Part shown: in pieces, positions 12,881 to 23,624 of the stretch | How the letters are laid out: every line of letters starts with the position of its first letter | Numbering within the stretch: position 1 is the first letter of the stretch | DNA from: Platanthera guangdongensis | Taxonomy: Eukaryota > Streptophyta > Magnoliopsida > Asparagales > Orchidaceae | DNA: 64,000 nt | Direction of reading: 5' to 3' | NCBI GenBank assembly: GCA_039583875.1 | Contig: CM077151.1 | Coordinates: 117,715,519-117,779,518, forward strand | Made by a program: the position numbers and the translations under genes | The notes under the pieces: generated by a model | What the model was told of the DNA's origin: nothing | Databases searched by the model: none | What the model saw: only the letters and a program-made list of their open reading frames with translations

Positions 12881-13207
12881 GTTGATCACTTCAATTCCTT
12901 ATCAAACATTTGTCATTGTGGAAAACAATTTCATATCCTTTATCACAAAGCTGACTTATGATTATCAGATTGTGGTTCAATCCTTCCACATAAGCAACTT
13001 TAGTGATGGTAACTAGGCCATTAGAAATGTTACCATATCTCTTGGTGAGTTCTTTCTCTCAGCCTCCAAAGATGAATTTTGGTCCATTCCTAACTAGTGT
13101 GTAGTCTCTTAGTAAACTCCTTGATCCAGTCATATGCCTAGAACATCCACTATCCAAATACCATATTGGCCTATTAGTGGTACTTGGCTCCACCTGCAAA
13201 CATAAAT
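12881..13207 (-). pseudogene. S1 aspartic protease, broken
   Basis: This is the copia-type protease at the start of pol. The active site WYLDSGCSRHMTGSRSLL is readable around 13110-13163 with the D-S-G triad intact, followed by the family segment V-A-Y-V-E-G-L-N-H-N-L-I. Stops interrupt the downstream part. It starts just 3' of a gag-terminal stop codon (13208-13210) and an acceptor-like TTTGCAG ending at 13194. Confidence 0.82.
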
Positions 13208-15463
13208 TTAGTTCACCTTAGGCACCCAACAAGTTTTGGGGACTTGGTTCCTATTATACTTTGCTGGGTGAAATACAGTAGATTTTCTAAATACAGCTGG
13301 TTGAAATTTATATGAAGGACTTGTTGGATTATAACAATAATCTTGGATAAATGTCCAACCTTCCCACAACATAACCACTCAAATCTATTGTATCTTTTCT
13401 TTGGTTGCACATTTGAAGTTGTTCTCTTGTGCAACACAGAATTCTTATCCAATTTCCAAGGTAGAGGTGCATAATTCACACCCTTACCTTTCAGATTTGA
13501 GTGAGCTACACTGGGATCAGCTCCAAGAATTCCTTGGCTTCTTGGATTGATCCCCTTTTGTGGTGGTTCTTGGCCTATATTGCCTTTTGACATCTGATCC
13601 TTCCAGCAAGGCTCTTTATTGACCTTGCTGGTAGAGCACTCAGACATCATGTGTCCAGGAACACATGATCTCAAGCATCTATTTGAAGGCAGATACTTGA
13701 CAGGTTGCCTATCTGGACCACTTGGAACTTTATCCTTGGATACAGACTTTTTTAAAATATTTTATTCCTACCATACCCTACACCACTTCTAAATGGTGCA
13801 GAAAAGGTATCTATGGTAAGTAGAACTGACTTAGGTTTTGAGAATTGAGTTACGAGCTGTCTTTCCTTAGCAAGATTTGCTTCCAGATCTTTGACAGTCT
13901 TGACCTATTCTATTATCACCTCTGTCTGGCTATCTATCTTATTTGTTAATTCTATTAGTTTCAGTTTTTGTAAATCCAACTTTGTGTTAGCACTTATTAA
14001 CTGAGAAGATAATCCTCTCAAGGATTCTAACTCTTTGGCCTGATCCTTAACAAGCTGTTGCTTGCAATCAAGGCCTTTAGTACCTTCCCATACCTATTGA
14101 TAAGGGAGTTAAAATATGCCTTGATGTCTGAATCATGTTCTTTACTATGTGAACATAATACATTTTTTGATACAGAAATAGAATCTGAGGAAAAACTATT
14201 AGAGATTGAGTTAACCTTAGCTGGATCTGAGCCATCCTGAACTTCTTTTCCTGGTTGAGTTTCCTCAATATCCATCAGGCCCATAAGAGCCTCCTCTTCT
14301 TATTCTGATGAATCAGACTCACTGTCAAACAGTGTCAACTATCTTTTTGCCAATAGGCTTTTGTCAGCCTTCCTGAGTTGTCCATCCTTCAAGTTCTCAG
14401 AATTTTTCTCCTTCCTTTTTGTTGGGCAATCAACTATGACATGCCCTTTTCTATTGCAACAATAGCACACTATATTAATTTTAATATATTTATTTTGAGA
14501 AGAGCCATACCTGTCCCCAGAATTCTTCTTCCAGGGTTTCTCTGGATGATTGATCTTTTTGTGAGAAGAGTCTCCTGCTGAACCCTTCCATCTTCCTTGT
14601 TTTCTTCTCCTTGACATCTTCTTGAACTGTCTAGAGAAGAGATATATTTCCTCCTCAGTTATTTCTCCTTCTGTTGAGGATAATTCTGAGCACTTAGAGG
14701 CAGTTTCCAGTTTTTCTGTGAGTATTGACTTCTCTCTAACTTTTTTGGATGACTCAGCCTTTAGACCCAAGGTCTTTTCTCTATTGAGTGCTCTGGCTGA
14801 TTCTTCTTCAGACTTTTTGAGATTAAGCTGTAGCCCATGAGACAATAACTTTCCGAATAGATCCTGGGGGTTTATGTTGGCTAAATTTCCCATTTCTCTT
14901 ATGTCACATATCTTGATGTCTCATTCATTATTCAGGGACCTCAAGAACTTTTCATTAAGTTCATAATTAGTAAAACTTCTGTCATAAGTCCTCAGGTTGT
15001 TAACAATTCTGAAGAACTTTTCAAAACACTCAGCCACTGAATCCTTTTTATCTTGTCTGAAGGCTTCATACTATTGATTTAGCAGAGATTTTCTATCATC
15101 TCTGACTTCTTCAGTACCTTCTATGTAAACTATCAAAGATTCCCACATTTCTTTGGTTGTTCTGCAATGAATCAGATTCTGAAAAGTGGAATCATCTATT
15201 GTACATACTATTATATTCTGAGCCCTCTTGTCCATAGAGGCCAGAATGATTTCATCCTTATCCATTTTCATGTAAGTCTTGGGTGTCCTGATGTTTGCAT
15301 TAAGAACTAACACTTTCATGGGAATGAAAGGTCCTTCAACCACAGTTATGTATATTCTTGGATCTGTTGCCTCCATGAATAATCTGACACTTTCTTTCCA
15401 TATTCCAAAGTTTTCTTTGGAGCAAACAGGGAGCTTAATGGAACTGTTTTCCCTCTGGGCCAT
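13208..15463 (-). pseudogene. S1 gag, broken
   Basis: This is the copia-type Gag (UBN2/Retrotran_gag_2 family). The start at 15463 reads MAQRENSSIKLPVCSKENFG, followed by G-I-W-K-E-S-V-R-L-F-M-E-A. The nucleocapsid knuckle CYCCNRKGHVIVDC near 14440 is a complete CX2CX4HX4C. A glutamate- and serine-rich C-terminal tail follows (14027-14284), then a second knuckle-like WLCCGKVGH near 13370 that recurs in S2 and S3 and seems lineage-specific. The protein ends W-V-P-K-V-N with a stop at 13208-13210. Stops near 15074 and 14925 and later frame changes make it non-functional. Confidence 0.88.
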
Positions 15464-15524
15464 GATATTTCTTTCTTTGAAATCCTTTGCATTCTCACTA
15501 GGCTGTTATGCATTTTTCAGTGAA

Positions 15525-15540
15525 CCTCCCGCTGATACAA
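15525..15540 (-). promoter_or_regulatory. S1 primer-binding site, mutated
   Basis: On the minus strand it reads TTGTATCAGCGGGAGG, against TGGTATCAGAGGGAGG in S2 and S3. Two changes lie inside the part that pairs with initiator tRNA-Met. It lies two bases from the LTR end. Confidence 0.85.
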
Positions 15541-16453
15541 ATTGTAAATGTTTACTTTAGTATTGAAGATGACCTAGAGGGGGGTGAATATGTACAATTT
15601 AAATATGGTCCCCCTTTTCTTTAATCAGAGTACTACTTTAATTGAAATGATTAACTCAGATCAGATAATCAATAGAAACCAAACAACAAATAACTAAATT
15701 AACATAGCACAACAAAACAACACACACAACACAATGGACATTGATTTATAGTGGTTCCCCAATTTATGGGTAATCCACTTTCCCCCTTCGCCTATCTAGC
15801 AATGAACTAGATTCGGTCAAGCTCCTACTCTTTCCTTTACTCAGATCTATAGATCTTACAGCTCAGAGCCTTTCGGCTCCTACAACTCAGACTTCACAAA
15901 TCTTACCACTCAGATCACCAAGATCCTACACCTCAAGTTCTTCCTAAGAACTCTACCTCAGAATGAATCCTCACTCCTACTTCTCAGGAAACAAATGTCC
16001 TACAACTCAGAGAATTTCCAACTTCTCCTACCTCAGGCAATCCTAGCCTTACCTCAGCCTTTATAACACAGGCTTATAATTACAAGAGAATAAATCTCCT
16101 CCACTCAGATCAACTGATAGATCTTACAAATTGAATATAACAAAAAATAAAATCAGAAAATGTCACCCAGTATGAGATTTGAGTCACTGCTTCTTGATCT
16201 GATCTTGATGATTGTGCTTCCTTTGATTATGACAAGATAGATCTGATCAAACCCTTCTTAGCTTTGCAAAGTTTCTTGAAGTAGAAATTAGGGTTGATCT
16301 AGGCAGTAGAGATGTTGATGATGACTCTTGATCAGACTTCTCTCCACCTTCTAAATTGTAGCTGAAGCTTCAAAATTATGCTACCTCTTCTTTATTTTTT
16401 GTTCTTCTTCTTTTTTTATCTTTATCCCTTTATTCTTTTGAAGACTACATCCC

Positions 16454-16463
16454 TTTAAATAGT
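16454..16463 (-). promoter_or_regulatory. S1 TATA-like box
   Basis: The minus strand reads CTATTTAAAG, directly downstream of the palindrome array in the element's orientation. It sits at the place where S2 has CTATATAAAGA. Assignment is by position and sequence only. Confidence 0.5.
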
Positions 16464-16587
16464 CTCTGATAGGAGTAACCAGCTGAACCGGTTAATAACT
16501 GTCAATTCTGACAGCTCTCTGTACCTCCGTCTTGATATCTATACTTAGGAAATAAGTCTGCTGAAGTGTTGAGACTTGGCTATTAAA

Positions 16588-17042
16588 TGTGTTGACATAA
16601 GTTCTGGGTGTCGACACAGCTCCTGTAGTGGTGTCGACACACTTCTGAATGTGTCGACAGAGCTCTTCAACATGTCTCGACACAACTTCTGTAGAATGTG
16701 TCGACACAAGTCCTGTGTGTCGACACAGTTGTCTTCAGTCTCATTACAGCTTGATTATAGTGTGTCAACACTAGTCCTGAGTGTCTACACGGTTGTCTTT
16801 AGTCTCTACACTGCTTGAATAGAGTGTGTCGACACTAGTCCTGAGTGTCGACATAGTTGTCTTCAGTCTTGATACAATGTGTATAGAGTATGTCGACACT
16901 AGTCCTGAGTGTCGACACAGTTGTCTTTAGTCTCGACACAGTGTGTCGACACAGTTGTCCTTAGTGTCGACACAGCTTTTCTTTGTCTCGACACAACTTG
17001 TTCAATGTGTGTCGACACTAGTCCTGAGTGTCTCGACACTTT
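16588..17042. repeat. TGTCGACAC palindrome array in S1 U3
   Basis: More than a dozen copies of GTGTCGACAC or TGTCTCGACACA occur, with longer units such as TGTGTCGACACTAGTCCTGA repeated near 16830, 16890 and 17010. Variants are mainly CG to TG or CA. The core is self-complementary. The 60-107 aa reading frames through it are translations of the repeat, not genes. Confidence 0.93.
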
Positions 17043-17510
17043 ATACTTAGCTTTAATTACCTGCACATATGAACTTAACATCCATCAAATACAACAATAT
17101 ATATATATCATTGTGCTGAGAAGACTTCTTCAAATCAAGTACATTGAGACCAATGTACTCAACAAAAGGCTTGTCTCAGCTAATAATGAAAAATCGCTGA
17201 GACCGGTGAGACTGTTGAGACAAAACTGTTGAGACAAAGCCAGGAAATTTTCTAAGTCCAGAAGTGCTGAGAGCCAAGGCTGATGGCATTGAGTGTCTTA
17301 ACATCACTCAACTCTTGACGGGATTCAGGAAATTTTCTAAGTGCAAATGTTGATGATAGCTGCTGATGTCATCAAAGTCAACTCTGCAGAAAGCCGTTCC
17401 GAGAAAGCTGCTACAGCGCCGAAACATGTTTTGTCCCTTTCTGATGGAGTTGACGCTGACAAATCCTTGGTGTGCCCACATACTATTTTGTCATTGATTC
17501 AAATCAACGC

Positions 17511-17520
17511 ATATAAAAGG
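17511..17520 (+). promoter_or_regulatory. S3 TATA box (5' LTR)
   Basis: ATATAAAAGG lies after a conserved TTGGTG-GCCCACATACTAT stretch. The same arrangement occurs at 48660 in the 3' LTR. It is a likely core promoter element by sequence. Confidence 0.6.
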
Positions 17521-17930
17521 GTGAAATAGAAAAGGTTTATGGTTAACGTATACCCGAGCATCATGGGCAGAAAATATAGAGAGAGAAAAAGAAGAGGCGG
17601 CTGGACATTTATCCGATCAAACTTGAAAGCTGAAGTCCAGACAAGATGGCCAAAAGGCAAGAAGATAACTAGAGCACTTCATTCTTAGCAAGTTGGTTCT
17701 CTCAAGAACAAAGCAAGCTGGTTGATCCACTCAACAGCAGATAACTGCTCACCTGTGTAGCAAGGGAGAAGATAGCTATAGAAGAAGACTCATCCCTTCT
17801 TCAGCAAGTTAGCTGGACTGATATCTGCTCAGTCCCTCAGAGCAAACTCTGAGATTTAATCTCTGAGTTATTTTTGTTTTCTTTTTCATCTTAATACTTG
17901 AAACCATTTTACTGTAGGATTCAGGCTTCC

Positions 17931-18350
17931 TGGATCTGAGTTGATGGAAGGCTTAATAGCCTGAGGCTGGAGAGTTTATCTCTCTGTGGTCGGATACAGC
18001 TGGATCTGAGTTGCTAGAAGGCTTGATAGCTTGAGACTGGAGAGTTTATCTCTCTGTAGTAGGATCCAATTGGATCTGAGTTTCTGGAAGGCTTAATAGC
18101 CTATGGCTGGAGAGTTTATCTCTCTGTAGTAGGATCCAACTGGATTTGAGTTGCTGGAAGGCTTGATAGCTTGAGGCTGGAGAGTTTATCTCTCTGTGGT
18201 AGGATCCAAGTGGATCTGAGTTGCTGGAAGGCTTAATAGCCTGAGGCTGGAGATTTTATCTCTCTGTGGTAGGATCCAAGTGGATCTGAGTTGCTGGAAG
18301 GCTTAATAGCCTGAGGCTGGAGAGTTTATCTCTCTGTGGTAGGACCAGGT
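17931..18350 (+). repeat. 70-bp tandem repeat in the S3 5' LTR, six copies
   Basis: Units begin at 17931, 18001, 18071, 18141, 18211 and 18281 with TGGATCTGAGTTGCTGGAAG and contain GAGAGTTTATCTCTCTGT. The spacing is exactly 70 bases. The matching repeat in the 3' LTR is at 49081-49500. It lies downstream of the TATA box, so it would be transcribed. Confidence 0.95.
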
Positions 18351-18658
18351 GTGGATCTGACTGTAATGCTGTGGGCCTGAGGTGTAAGCACTAAATAGCA
18401 TATTGATGGAGTTTGTTCCTTGTCCAACAAGTAAGTTGGAAAGGTGGGAAGAAAAGTTGATGTACCCAATTGGGGAACCACCATAAATACTTGTGTGCTT
18501 GTTGTGTGAGTTTGTTTTACTTTCTTATTGCAGAACATAAGGACAAGCTCTAGATAGAGTAGTAAGAAAACAGCAAAATAAGCTATAAATTTCAAAGACC
18601 TATTCACCCCCCCCCCCCTCTAGGTGACTAGCTAACCTTCAATTAAATAACTTTCAAG

Positions 18659-18674
18659 TGGTATCAGAGGGAGG
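18659..18674 (+). promoter_or_regulatory. S3 primer-binding site
   Basis: TGGTATCAGAGGGAGG, complementary to plant initiator tRNA-Met, lies two bases after the 5' LTR end. Confidence 0.92.
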
Positions 18675-18762
18675 TTGCTCAAAAAGAATTTAACAATCTG
18701 AGTATACCTCCAAGGTTAGCTAAAAGGGTTACACTTGTGGGTTCAAAAGAGAACCACAATGA

Positions 18763-20460
18763 ATGGAGCTTCAAGTCTACGACAAGGAGAACTTTAAGAC
18801 TTCGAAAGAAAGGGTCATGCAAATCATGGAAGCCTCTGATCCTATAGTGCTTGCAATAGTTCATGAAGGACCTTTCATTCCCATGAAGATCTCAACTTCA
18901 AATGCAAGCATCCAGACTCCAAAGTGTTATGTAGAGATGTCTGAAGGATAAATCAACCTTGCATCTATGGATAAGAGGGCGCAACACATCATGATGAGTG
19001 CCATAAAGTACTCAAACCTCATGAGAGTGCTCCACTACAAGCCAGCCAAAGAGATATGGGATTCTCTCACTGACTATATGGAAGGGATAGAGAAAGTCAG
19101 TCTTTCTGACAGTGGCTCAGAGTCTAAAGATGAGAAGAAGAAAAAAAATTCCTTTGTGACCAAGAAGGAGAGAAGATGGACAAATTCTTCATCCTCAGAT
19201 TCTGAAGATAAAGAGGAAGAAGCCTTCTTTGGGCTGATTTCTATTGTTGTTGATCGATAAGAAGATGAGGAGTATCCTGCTGCTAGGCTAGGAATCAGGG
19301 CCCCTCTGTCACACTTAGACAGTGATAATGAGGTGGATGAAGAAGACTATGAATGTCATGGTATGATGGCAATGACTGAAGAAAAAAGAAGTCGGGAAGA
19401 TTCAGAATCAATCAAGGTACAATCTCTCTCAAATTCTGCATCCTTCTCTCACTTGAGAACCAGTCCAGATACTGGTACATCTTCATCCTGTGAAGAATAT
19501 TGCTATGAATCTGTGACTGATGTCAATCAATTGATTGGCAAGTTTGGACTCCTCCTAATTGCTCTAAATGAGAGCAGATTACTTGCCAAGAGGAAAGCCA
19601 AGGAATTAGAGGTCCTAAGGCCATATAAAACTCTCTATAACAATAAATCTATTGAGTTTTATAAGAAAAGTCATGAGATGTCTGAGCTCAAGAAAAATCT
19701 TGTCAGACCATGCTTCTAGAAGAAAAGAAGAAGCACATTAGATATCTGGAACAAAAGTTCTTAGAGAGGTTGGGTATTGTGATTAACCCTTCTCAGTCAC
19801 AGTGTTAGTTGCCAAAATCTACAACTTCCCAAGTCCCTAAGAAGTTGGGTATTGACCACATCAATCACCACTTCAAATCGGATTGTGCTAACAAGAGGAC
19901 AGTTTTTCAGAAGGAAAATACACCTTCTAAAACTGTCAAGTTTGCGCCACTCCTGAAGGATCAATCAAATGTGTGTTCCACCAGTGTGGTGAAGGCATAT
20001 GATCCAAGAAAGAGTGACACTATCCACTCTAGCCACAAGGTTCAGGAGAAAGTCTTTAGATTTGGATGTAAGTATCCTTTATTTAAGGAAATGAGTGAGT
20101 CTACTAGATGGCAGGCTCCAAAAATACAACTGGCCCATACTGGACAAGCTGTATTTAGAACCTCAGCAACTTCACTCAAGAAGAAGGGGGCAGCCTCATG
20201 CAATGCTCATCCAGCAAAGTCTGGTACTGCTCACCTCTCTCATGGACAACAATTTTGTGATGTCCTAAAGAGAAGATACAACATTCATAAATGTTGGTGC
20301 TATGGTAAAGTGCGTCACTATGCCATTTACTGCTGACATAACCTGAATGTGACTAGTGGACAGTTGGGTGCTCTACCGAGGCAGAGAGTTGGGCATATGT
20401 TTTATAATGCTAACAAGAACCTAGGACCCAACTATCATTGGGTGCCTAAGGGTAAATGAA
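18763..20460 (+). pseudogene. S3 gag with internal deletion
   Basis: This is a copia-type Gag. The start at 18763 (MELQVYDKENFKTSKERVMQ) begins the UBN2-like domain. A TAA interrupts it at 18949-18951 in the same frame, which resumes MDKRAQHIMMSA. Near 19095 the text jumps from YMEGIEKV straight to the serine- and lysine-rich region, so the second half of the Gag domain and the main CX2CX4HX4C knuckle are gone. An acidic tail follows (19333-19719), then a frameshift, then a second knuckle-like CWCYGKVRHYAIYC at 20292-20333. It ends W-V-P-K-G-K with TGA at 20458-20460. It is not functional. Confidence 0.85.
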
Positions 20461-20474
20461 CTCTGTTTTGCAGG

Positions 20475-20600
20475 ATAGTCCAAGTACTTGTCCACTTAAG
20501 ACTTGGTATTTGGACAGTGAGTGTTCCAGGAAAATATCTGGGAAAGGATAGTTACTCTAGTAATATGCTCCAGAAAAGGCAACAAATTAAGTTTGAGACT
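20475..20600 (+). pseudogene. S3 protease stub
   Basis: Only the first part of the copia protease remains. TWYLDSECSRK near 20502-20534 corresponds to the family active site W-Y-L-D-S-G-C-S-R, with the glycine of D-S-G changed to glutamate. The match fades after about 20580. An acceptor-like TGTTTTGCAG lies immediately upstream at 20465-20474. Confidence 0.7.
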
Positions 20601-21226
20601 GTCAAGTAAGTGATCCTCAAAAGCTAGAGGAAACAAGCCTCAAGGTATGTCTCTCTCTCTCTCTCTTATATAGAGATTTTGCTTGCTATTTGATTGAGTT
20701 CCGTTAATTGTGCTCAAAGATGAATCCAATCAAGCAAATAGAAAAACAGTGAATCAATCAATTACACTGTTAATTCTTGCAATATTTTGCATTACAAGAC
20801 TTATTTGTAATTTACAAAAAATCACAAGTAACTTATTAGTAAGCCTTAGGGAAAAACAGTGAATAAATTGGGTGCCAATAGAACTGGCCCATTAAAATGT
20901 TAGGTCCCCCCTCTATTTATCTTGACATAGTTTGTACTAAATCAAGAAAATTGTACAACCAAACAATAAAGAAAACCACAAATTAAACATGCATGGAACT
21001 AATAGAAAAAAAAGCTAAGTGATATAGTAAAAATAGAAATGTCGGGCATTCCGTAAAGTCAAAAATATCAAACTTAAAGTCAAATGAAAAAACTTAACTA
21101 AATTAATTAAATCTTTTCATTACATAAATAAAGACGACAAGAAACGAAAAGCCACATCGCCCTCTAAACGCCTTAACCCTAGCCGTCGAGACCGAACCCG
21201 TCTCAGCATCTTGCCGCTAAGTTTCA
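20601..21226 (+). other. S3 pol deletion scar and ORF3 leader, non-coding
   Basis: Integrase, RT and RNase H, normally about 3.3 kb, are absent here. The stretch has a donor-like CAAGGTATGT at 20641-20650, a CT microsatellite at 20650-20666, then AT-rich sequence up to the ORF3 start. I recognise nothing else in it. Confidence 0.7.
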
Positions 21227-23592
21227 ATGGCACCAAATGTCGTCAAGGAGCTTCAGGATGGATATGAAATCATGAGGAATGGATTCAATCATGCCTCTCC
21301 TGAGATTAAAGCCATGCTAAGGATGATTGAGGTCGCTGGCTTAGAATACACTCTTTCCGAACGCTCCACTATTCCTAGAAATGAGGTTGTGGAATTCTTC
21401 CCAAACATTAAGATCTCCCCATCTCAAAACTCTATCAGATCTAAGATTGAAAACATCAAAATCAAGGTAAACCCTAAGAGGTTAGGAAAGATACTTCATA
21501 TCCCCCACCCCGTTAACCCTAGCGAGGAAGAAGAGCTCTCCGACTCGGACAGAGACAATGCTCTCTTATAGTGTGGATACATTGAGGCCAAATCTGGGTC
21601 TCTAAAAAGGAAATTCTTCAATCAAAGAGGAAAATTGCTAGCTGACATTATAGGGAAAACCCTCATCTGTAAACCTAGATCACATGACACCATCTTCAGG
21701 CTCTTGTTTGCAGTCATTACCAAAATTATACTAAATAGAAAGACCTCATGGACCTCTCTCATCTATCAGAAAATAGTAGACTGCATATCCTCTCCAAATA
21801 TGGGCAAAATCATTTCCATGTACGTAGTAAACACCTATCCTGACTCCTTCACACAGGAACAGGGGGTGAAGATTCACTACCTGAAAAGAATGGACATAAA
21901 AACCTTGGATAGATTCTCTAGAGTCCAACCTATGAGCCAACCTACAGGAATAAAGGAATCCTCGAAGCGTACAAGGAAGAAACCCACTGAGGAAGAAAGA
22001 ACTTCCAGCCCTGAACCAGTACTTGGATCATCCTCTCGAGCTGATACTATTCTACAAGTTGACTTATCCCTCAGTCAATCCTCTGCAAACATTCAACTTC
22101 AGAATAATGTTGTGCATGTTGATAAAATCCATGCCAGCTTTAGGTCAGGAGAAGTTTCTAAGAATGCTGCTGAAGGAGGTAATGTTGAAAAGGATGGGGC
22201 AGACATGAATATTACTGATGATGCTGCAGTAGTTGATGATATGACTACTGCAAAAGATAACTGGGAGAATCTTGAGACATTAGGAACTTATCTTGATAAG
22301 TCTAGCCTAGAGAAAAATGCTCAGTCTGAGGGGGATCATGATCTAATGGATGTGACAAACTTGGATCAAGTTGTCAATAAGATAGTTGAGTCTGCACCTA
22401 CTACAGGTAACACTCATTCCCTCTTGATTTATAATACTAATACAACATTAACTAAGGAAATACTTTCCACTATAGGTTTTGTAGTTAAGGGTGGGCCTTC
22501 TCAGATCCTTACTCAGAATGTTACACCTCCTCCCATGAGCCATACCTCACCTACCCCCATCTCCAATGAGGGATTTCTGAACCAGGTCAAAGCAATGTTG
22601 GATGCTCAGACAACAACCCTCAAGGAGTATATTGACCACTCTATTGCCAAGCTGAGGGATGAGCTATTAAGTGAAGTCAAGGAATACAAAGAAGACACCT
22701 CTCACCTGAATAAATAGGTCATTACCTGGTTTGACATGGCTAGAACTGCTGGTACAAAGCTGACTACCCTTATGAAGTCCATAGAAACAAGCCATCAATT
22801 CTCTGCAACTGACATTGGATATGTCAAAATTTTATGAGTGCAACTGATGAAGTAATCAAGGGTGCAGCGGATCATATAAATCAGCATGTGACTAATGTTG
22901 CTCTCCGCTCTATGGAGCAGGTAATGCTTATGAAAAATGAGCTCCTTACTGACAATGAGAGAATACTTCAATAGTTATTAAATCAAACTGAAGCTACCAC
23001 CACCTTACTATACAAGACAATATTTGAAAAAGGCAGAAAGGGGGAGAGCACCCATGCTAAGACTACAGGACTCATTGAACATCATGCATTCAAAGTAATT
23101 CATGGAACTAGGGTTGCACTGCATCTGCCTCTACTAGATAAACAGAGGCCAGAAGATTTAGACTTCCCAGCTCAAGGTAGATTTGCATAGGATGCACAAC
23201 TTATTGCCAGAAGAAATAGGGAAGGGACTCAGATGGCGGAAGAGTTCATGGCCAAGAGAAGAGCTGAGAACAAAAATGATCCTGATTATGAACAACTAAG
23301 TGATGCCTCTGAGTCTATCATCATAAATGCTTGGATCAGCCATGGACAAATTCTAAAGAACATTGATAGTGTTTATCCCTCAAAGGAATGGATAAAACAT
23401 CTGGAAAGAAACTTCTTAAGAGAAAGAGTATTTAAATAAAATCTGGTAAGGAGAAGCAATCCTAAAAGAATGCCTTTAAGATACATCCCAAAGCCATTCC
23501 TCTACTTCAAGAGCCAGAAGGACAAAGATGAAACCTTGAAGAAGACTACTGCAACCAAGGATGCTGGTGCACTTTCATCAAGGGACAGTTGA
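21227..23592 (+). pseudogene. S3 ORF3, nearly intact first two thirds
   Basis: This is the third Sirevirus ORF. The start MAPNVVKELQDGYEIMRNGF matches S1 and S2. The frame 21227-22717 has a single TAG at 21569-21571, exactly where S1 and S2 have the W of W-C-G (TGG to TAG). The conserved module continues GKLLADIIGKTLICKPRSHD and ends near MDIKTLDRF. A serine/threonine- and acid-rich stretch follows, then a coiled-coil-like segment near 22560-22710. After TAG at 22715-22717 a basic C-terminal part goes on in other frames to about 23592, with an S2-like P-K-P-F-x-Y-F segment. No signal peptide or membrane helix is visible. Confidence 0.82.
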
Positions 23593-23619
23593 TAGATTGT
23601 TGCTAGATTAGGATTGTTT

Positions 23620-23624
23620 AAATT
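23620..23624. repeat. Target-site duplication of S2, left copy (AAATT)
   Basis: AAATT directly precedes the S2 LTR end (TGAAAGAATT, plus strand). The same five bases follow the opposite end at 46975-46979. Five bases is the usual duplication for Ty1/copia integrase. Confidence 0.88.

Larger units (their letters stand above)
7463..17164 (-). mobile_element. S1: Sirevirus-type Ty1/copia element, left end hidden by G-A
   Basis: On the minus strand the order is 5' LTR (15543-17164), primer site, gag, protease, integrase, RT, RNase H, a palindrome array, and ORF3. This is the Ty1/copia order (integrase before RT) with the third ORF typical of Sireviruses. G-A has inserted into ORF3 at 7462/7463, so the S1 3' LTR lies beyond the window. 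The right edge abuts the S3 LTR. The five bases AAAGG at 17165-17169 are the expected target-site copy, because the uninterrupted S3 3' LTR has the same sequence near 48314. Confidence 0.92.
15543..17164 (-). repeat. S1 5' LTR (1,622 bp)
   Basis: On the minus strand it starts TGTTGAGTACATTGG at 17164 and ends CATTTACA at 15543. In the element's direction it contains the palindrome array (16588-17042), a TATA-like box (16454-16463), a region of repeated 'CCTACACCTCA'-type short units (15830-16080 on the plus strand), and the conserved block GGGGAACCACTATAAAT (15745-15760). No coding sequence is present. Confidence 0.92.
17165..18656 (+). repeat. S3 5' LTR, 5' part removed by the S1 insertion
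   Basis: It matches the 3' LTR from about 48314 onward, starting AAAGGCTTGTCTCAGC, and ends CTTTCA two bases before the primer site. It holds a TATA box (17511-17520), a 70-bp tandem repeat and the conserved block near 18472. The missing 5' part should lie left of the window, beyond S1 and G-A. Confidence 0.9.

Noticed and set aside
16588..17042. CRISPR-like appearance of regularly spaced short palindromic repeats
   Set aside because: Units vary in sequence and spacing, lie inside LTRs of a plant element, and there are no unique spacers of constant length or cas genes.
20458..20474. A 22-base mini-intron (GTAAATGA...TTTTGCAG) joining S3 gag to pol
   Set aside because: Too short for the plant spliceosome, and the frame relation differs among the four elements.
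20641..20680. Possible intron donor CAAGGTATGT followed by a CT tract in S3
   Set aside because: No matching acceptor before ORF3 is convincing and only S3 shows it; kept only as a note in the deletion-scar feature.
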